Part shown: positions 59,062 through 64,000 of the stretch, one piece after another
Numbering within the stretch: the stretch's first letter is position 1
Layout of the letters: the number at the start of each line of letters is the position of its first letter
Assembly: GCA_951217055.1 (NCBI GenBank)
Contig: OX578280.1
Coordinates: 66,436,513-66,500,512, forward strand
DNA: 64,000 nucleotides
DNA from: Gerris lacustris
Lineage: Eukaryota > Arthropoda > Insecta > Hemiptera > Gerridae
Direction of reading: 5' to 3'
The notes under the pieces: generated by a model
The model's database searches: none
Told to the model about the DNA's origin: nothing
The model's input: the letters and a program-made list of their open reading frames with translations, nothing else
Program-made: the position numbers and the translations under genes

Positions 59062-59531
59062 CTTCTTTTTATTTTTTTCATCCATCTTCTTAATATTGAC
59101 GATAAAACACCACATGCCAGCTGAATCTAGTGCAACTGTTACAAACTTTATCATTCATCACAGTTCAAAGTAGGCCTAATATAAAATTCATAGTTTTTTT
59201 TGTAGGTTTTAGTCCCGTTCAACAGCTTATTAGGTCATTACAGGTTATTAGGTTAAAATTCATAGTTAAAAAAAGTCTTGAGCTTACAAAATCCCTTATG
59301 AAAAACAGTTAAAATATATGCTTTGTATTTAAAAAACTACACAAAAAAATAAAAAATGCTATCCTTGTAAGCCCAAATAAGTGACTTTCAGTGACTTTTT
59401 TTTAAATAAGTGACAAAAAAGTGACTCTCGTCAAAATAAGTGACTTTCAGTGACCCTCTACAAGCCCTGCTTATTTCTTATTGTACATAGCATTAATTTC
59501 AAAAAGGGCACATGTCCAAGAAATATAATTA

Positions 59532-60357
59532 TAGAGGTACGGAATTTTCGTTTTTACAAAATAAAAATGAATTTATGCGAACATTTTTTATTCTTGCAAA
59601 TAGATGCGAAATGTACATATTGATCATTTTTATTAATTATGTAACATACATACAGTGGCGTAACTATGGGCCCGCATTGCGGGAGGGCCCCCAGTTCTAA
59701 ACGGAAGAGGTTTTTTTTGGCCCCCAAAAATTTCTTGTGGGCCCCGATGCCCTAGCTACGCCACTGCATACATATTTTACCAACAATAGTTTCCGATGTC
59801 GCCGCAGTCATATAAAATCTCTAAGAAACATTTTTTCAATTAATATTAATAATAATATTGTAACAAAACATTCAAGCGAACGATAAAATAATATATAAAA
59901 AAAAAAAAAATCTTAATTCTTAAATTTTATCAATTGCCTAAAGAAGCCAACGGCATTATGCTGAATGATTAGAAGATAATATGATGAATGATAGAAATAG
60001 TTAGAAACAAAAGAGGGTGTCCATCTAGGCATTCACTGAAGGTTCAAAATAACTAGGTTAGGCGAATTTCCGGCACCCTTCTTAGAAGCTTGTAACACGA
60101 ATCTAATTTTATAACCCGAGGTATTACTGTATAACAAACAATTAGTGTTTTTTTTTAACAAAAAGATTTGTCTCGTTACTGACAGAAGAGCGACTCTAAA
60201 AGAATCAAATGTTGAAATAACAACGCTACCTTTAAATTAAGGTAAATTTTAAGTGTATAAAAAAGTTGCTCTATTTCATATAATGTGGTATATGCGAATT
60301 TTAGCGAAATTTTGAACTTTTAATTTATTTTTTTTATGCGAAAATTCCGTACCTCTA
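59532..60357. mobile_element. hAT-type element, TAGAGGTACGGAATTTTCG ends (copy 2)
   Basis: Same ends and subterminal sequence as copy 1 (for example TTAGCGAAAT near the right end). It is lengthened by the nested MITE at 59653-59766. Its own target duplication is not clean. Confidence 0.85.
59653..59766. mobile_element. hAT-type MITE, CAGTGGCGTA ends, nested
   Basis: Same family as 12874-13041, 114 bp, flanked by a perfect 8-bp duplication (catacata). It is inserted in the TAGAGGTACGG element at 59532-60357. Confidence 0.92.
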
Positions 60358-61111
60358 TAATAAATAGAGTAAACAATAAAGTTGATATAAAATTAGTAAC
60401 TACAGCAAATAATCCATATTAGTAGAAGCTACACCCACAATTTTTTAAAGAATTTTTAATTATGTTCATAAAGAGCAAAACAGACCTTAACAATTATATT
60501 TTGCGGATATGTGCCCTTTTTGCAATTAGCGATTCTTTTTATCTATATTTATACCCCTTTGCAGTAAATATTGTTAAAATTGAACACTTGGAGCCTTGGG
60601 CAGCTTCTATGTTCGCAGTGGATGAACTATTACTTCAGCACAACACAGTGCCTGGAGAATGAAACAAAAAATAAACTTCAAATAATGAAAAAAAGCTAGG
60701 ACAGTGCTGAAAGTAAGTATAGAACCGTACAGATGCCCTCTACAGGGCTAACTGGTTGGCCTGTGTACTAGAAAATAGAAATGTAATTGGATGAGAATGT
60801 ACTGCCATCAATGTGTTATAGACAAAATTAAAAAAATACTCTGCCAATTAATGTGGCACATAGCTTCCTTGCATTATATTTTTTTATACTTAAAAATTGA
60901 TTTTGTACTGTTAGAACCTATTGTGAATTATATTTAATTTGTCCCCGTGTTTTTAAAACTGTCAAAATTGCTTTGATTTTTTACATTATCAATTTAAGGA
61001 GCGCACACGGTTGAAATTAATCGGGGCCATCTGCAGGTTTTGACAAATCATCAAAATTTCATAAAAAATCAGATAAGTGCTTTTGATTGTATAGGTGTAA
61101 ATAATAGTACA

Positions 61112-61420
61112 TTACGCGTCGAATGCGGGTGTTACATTTTGCATGCGATTGTGGAGTTTGCACCCGAGCGACAGCGAGGGTAGTAAAACCACACGAGCAA
61201 TGCAAAATGCCGTTTTTGCACGAGTTGCGTACCGTACTTTATCTATGATTGTTAGATTTAAATAATAAATACAAAAAAAAATTAACTTGCTGTATGTAAG
61301 TTTGTATCTCTCTCTTGATAAAGATGGCATAAATTCTTGAGTTGTATTTTTTACCGAATTAATTATTTCTGGAGGAGTATTATTCTCCACATTTTTGTCA
61401 AAGTCACTTGATTCACTCAT
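61112..61420 (-). CDS. 102-codon transposon-derived ORF
   Basis: Starts [20 protein letters not shown], then [19 protein letters not shown] and a hydrophobic, poorly conserved end. The xLSRERYKLxYxKF style recalls the N-terminus of tyrosine-recombinase-like (Crypton/KIAA1958-type) proteins, but the catalytic domain is absent. A broken second copy at 32836-33130 has lost its ATG and has a 2-nt deletion. Confidence 0.4.
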   Translation of the reverse strand: MSESSDFDKNVENNTPPEIINSVKNTTQEFMPSLSRERYKLTYSKLIFFCIYYLNLTIIDKVRYATRAKTAFCIARVVLLPSLSLGCKLHNRMQNVTPAFDA

Positions 61421-61517
61421 TGTTTTTCACTAAAAACTCTATATAAATAGTTACTTTAATAAAGAACAGCAAATTTGTTTTATTAAATATAAACAAACTC
61501 GCTAATTGTGTGTAAAG

Positions 61518-61573
61518 CTGAAGAATTCCTCTTCTTTACCACCCTAGGGTGATAAAGAAGAGGAATTCTTCAG
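61518..61573. repeat. 56-bp near-perfect palindrome (second copy)
   Basis: Same arms as 32675-32730, centre CCTAGG, one mismatch. Same length and centre as the unrelated palindrome at 12227-12282. Confidence 0.9.
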
Positions 61574-62679
61574 AACTATGAGACGCGCATGCGCAATGAA
61601 TACAAGTACGTAAAGAATCACTTTCTACGCATCTAAACAGAGATACAAAGTTTATATTTCGTATCAATCGTAGATAAATGTATTTTTGTGCACAATGTGG
61701 AAGAGAAACAAATAGGCGCAGAAGGTTAAAACTTATATGGGCCCAACAATGGGCTAATTTATGACCTGCCATCCAAATTTCAATAAGATGAGTAGTTTTA
61801 AAGATATGTTGGTTCACAAAAATTGAGCGACAGACAGACACGGAACCAAATATGTTCCCTAATGCCTGATTGGATTTCTGTCGGGAATGTTTGAAATCGG
61901 AGACGTAAAATATTTTCGTCCTTCAGAGCGACATAGCTTCAGAAAGGTCAGAAGCAAAAAATTGAGTATGTACTATCCTTAATCCCTAGCTCACATTGAA
62001 CTGTTTGTTGATAAGGGAAAAGGTGAGTGCCGAATTTTGAGGGATAGAGCCTCATTATAGTTTTGTGTTTCATTGATGGTTACGGTATTTGGATTATGTT
62101 ATTTTATTATTATTTTGCTTTTAGGTTTCTGTACAAAGCACAAAAAGAAACCTTATATTACGGCTCTGTCTGTCTGTCTGTCCGTTGCTTGTTTCAATTC
62201 ATAAACTACTATAGCTAGGAACAAGAAATTCGGCTCACAGGTGCATCTCGGCATTTGAGACAACTGGACACATTTTGGATTTTTCACACTTAATATTTTC
62301 AATATGGCGGGCGACTAATAAAAGTTCTTAGTAACTATGACATGTTATACATCAATTTAAAGGTCTTGATGTGCATAAAAAAAATATGCAATTATTAAAA
62401 TTTACTCTCTACTCGTCTACTCTTTGTAGGACATCAGTGTAGAACACGTGTCACCTTTCTGCCATTCCAACCTCACCAGATATGCCAGTGTTTAGACCTA
62501 CGTTTCAGGTAGAGTTTCACTAGTAAGCTAACACCTTGGCTACAGCTGTGCGGATATTATTATTGTTTTATCTATTTCAGGTTGACAAGATTGACTAACA
62601 TTACAGTTGAGGGTAAGTTACGGCATTTTGCCTCTCTTTGGTAGTGCCAAAAACCTTTTGACAATTTATTCATTTTCCA

Positions 62680-63200
62680 AAATAGACTGCCAATTGATGT
62701 GGCTCATAGCTTCCTCGCATCCATTATTCATGTACTTTATTGATTTAATGCTTTTAAAAGTCATTATTGTATAATTTATTTAATTTTTAATATTTTTTTT
62801 CAATTGTTTTCCCCGTTTTTTATATGTCAAATGTGTTTACATTAAATTGATACTTTAAATCAATTTAGCAAATTTAAGGAGCGCAGACGGTTCAAATTAA
62901 TCTGGGGCCACCTGCAGGCTACTTTTGACAAACCATCCAAATTTCATAAAAATCAGATAAGTGCTGTTGATGATATAGGTGAAAATAAATGTGTTATTGT
63001 GCGCATGTGGAAGAGAAACAGATAGGCGTAGAAGGTTGAAACTTATATGGGACCATCAATGGGTTAATTATGACCTACCATTGTAGTTTTTAAGACTTGT
63101 TGATTCGCAAAAATTGAGCGACAGACAGACAGGAACCAAAAATGTTCCCTGATGTCTGAGACAGATTTCTGTCTTGGAGTTTTTGAAATAAGAGACCAAA
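62680..63200. mobile_element. Uninterrupted copy of the dispersed element
   Basis: Contains GGAGCGCAGACGGTTCAAAT, CACCTGCAGGCTACTTTTGA and AATTGAGCGACAGACAGACA. Its continuous sequence shows where its neighbour at 61085 was interrupted. Confidence 0.7.
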
Positions 63201-64000
63201 CCCCATGAAGTGGAAAATCATTTGCCCAGAGACCGTCAAAGGAATCAATAACAACTAGAAGGGAACAGTAAACAAATAAATTTATACATATCGACTAAAT
63301 TTATATTCCTTTTTTGGACTGACAGTGAATAAACCTTTCAAGAGTAAAAATATTAAATTTATTTCTTCAGATCCTTCTAACATACAATTATAATAATATA
63401 AAAATTAAATATCAACATTTTTATGACTAGAATAGTTTTCACATAAAAGAAAATGCAAGATCCAATGTCCTTTTTGACATTTTTTGTTATTTTATTAAAC
63501 TGTACCTGTACGATGCTGCGACTTAAAACCTAGGATCTTCCACGTAGTAAGTAAATCGAAGTTTTACCACTTAAATTCTATGAATACTACTGGTTTACTA
63601 TGTACTATGTACATTTATTTTAATAGATCACATGATTATCAGGTAGTATGACATTAAACAATATATTAAAACTAATTACATAACAATTAATGAGATTAAA
63701 AATAAAATATTACAATCTGTGGCACTACAGCCTATGTAAGACTAAATAATTCCGAACTTATTTACTTGGTTATCTTCCCTTAGGTGGTAGTGGGTAACCA
63801 AGAATATTTAGTGCATGTGGCAAAAATTTAATTGACTACCTACCCCATACTTGTTTAACACTAGTAAGGAATTCCTTCGCCTAAATAACTTTCAAGACAA
63901 AGGTATATTTAGTTCAAGGTAACTATGGTATGTAATTTGGGATGAGTAACCAAGTGAATGAGTGCTGATAAGTCATTGAGAGAGACTTATAACTTTTATT
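63201..64000. other. No gene seen at right edge
   Basis: AT-rich sequence without recognised repeats, motifs or open frames of interest. Confidence 0.5.

Larger units (their letters stand above)
61087..61674 (-). mobile_element. 588-bp element without terminal inverted repeats, small ORF (copy 1)
   Basis: Inserted in the dispersed element; matches 32573-33135 in inverse orientation. Ends (TAGTACATTACGCGTC and ATCAATCGTAGATA side) are not inverted copies. It holds the 102-codon minus-strand frame 61420-61112 and the 56-bp near-palindrome 61518-61573. Lack of inverted ends would fit a Crypton-like element; this is a hypothesis. Confidence 0.6.
60836..61960. mobile_element. Dispersed element split by a nested insertion
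   Basis: 60836-61085 and 61675-61960 are continuous when compared with 62680-63200 (AAGTGCT...GTGAAAATAAATGTGTTATTGTGCGC). The break is at a short TAAAT-like duplication and is filled by 61087-61674. Confidence 0.75.

Overview
The window looks like TE-rich, AT-rich nuclear DNA from an insect. Two spliced genes with canonical GT-AG introns and insect-type proteins sit among dense non-autonomous DNA transposons, minisatellites, tRNA-like repeats and LINE remnants. A hemimetabolous insect such as a hemipteran is my guess from the repeat style; nothing in the window proves the order.

Gene 1 (minus strand, 42376 to 25917) is a complete selenophosphate synthetase in seven coding exons. The exons join without a frame break into 386 codons plus a stop. 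The catalytic position (codon 29, motif G-x-G-C-K) is an in-frame TGA at 42290-42292, where paralogues have Cys, Sec, Thr or Arg. It is followed by GGGTGT and, 8 nt downstream, by a 14-bp hairpin with one bulge. This looks like a recoding cassette, for selenocysteine insertion or for plain readthrough. I found no convincing SECIS by eye. A 95/96-bp minisatellite begins at the stop codon and fills the proximal 3' flank.

Gene 2 (plus strand, 46850 to 54960 or 55071) is the 3' part of a C2H2 zinc-finger gene of the 'RKEHL' type, closest from memory to insect crooked legs (crol). Five exons give nine complete fingers, the tail of a degenerate tenth, and a C-terminal region. The frame meets TAA at 54958-54960 but stays open for 36 more codons to TGA at 55069-55071. 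The 5' exons were not found. The two genes are divergent; the interval 42377-46849 would hold the SPS promoter and perhaps 5' parts of the zinc-finger gene.

Layout. 1-25 kb: no host gene; foldback and hAT-like elements, a LINE 3' end (4789-5736), a 99-bp satellite (8385-9283), a tandem MITE array (13680-14123), AT microsatellites, and 46-, 75- and 98-bp minisatellites. 25-42.4 kb: the SPS gene, its introns filled by transposons, including a 3.1-kb element with roughly 0.5-kb inverted repeats in intron 6. 42.4-46.8 kb: relatively repeat-poor intergenic DNA. 46.8-55.1 kb: zinc-finger gene. 55.1-64 kb: probable 3' UTR, an 85-bp minisatellite and further nested elements. Several repeats carry target-site duplications that allow family assignment (8-bp hAT-type, TTAA piggyBac-type).
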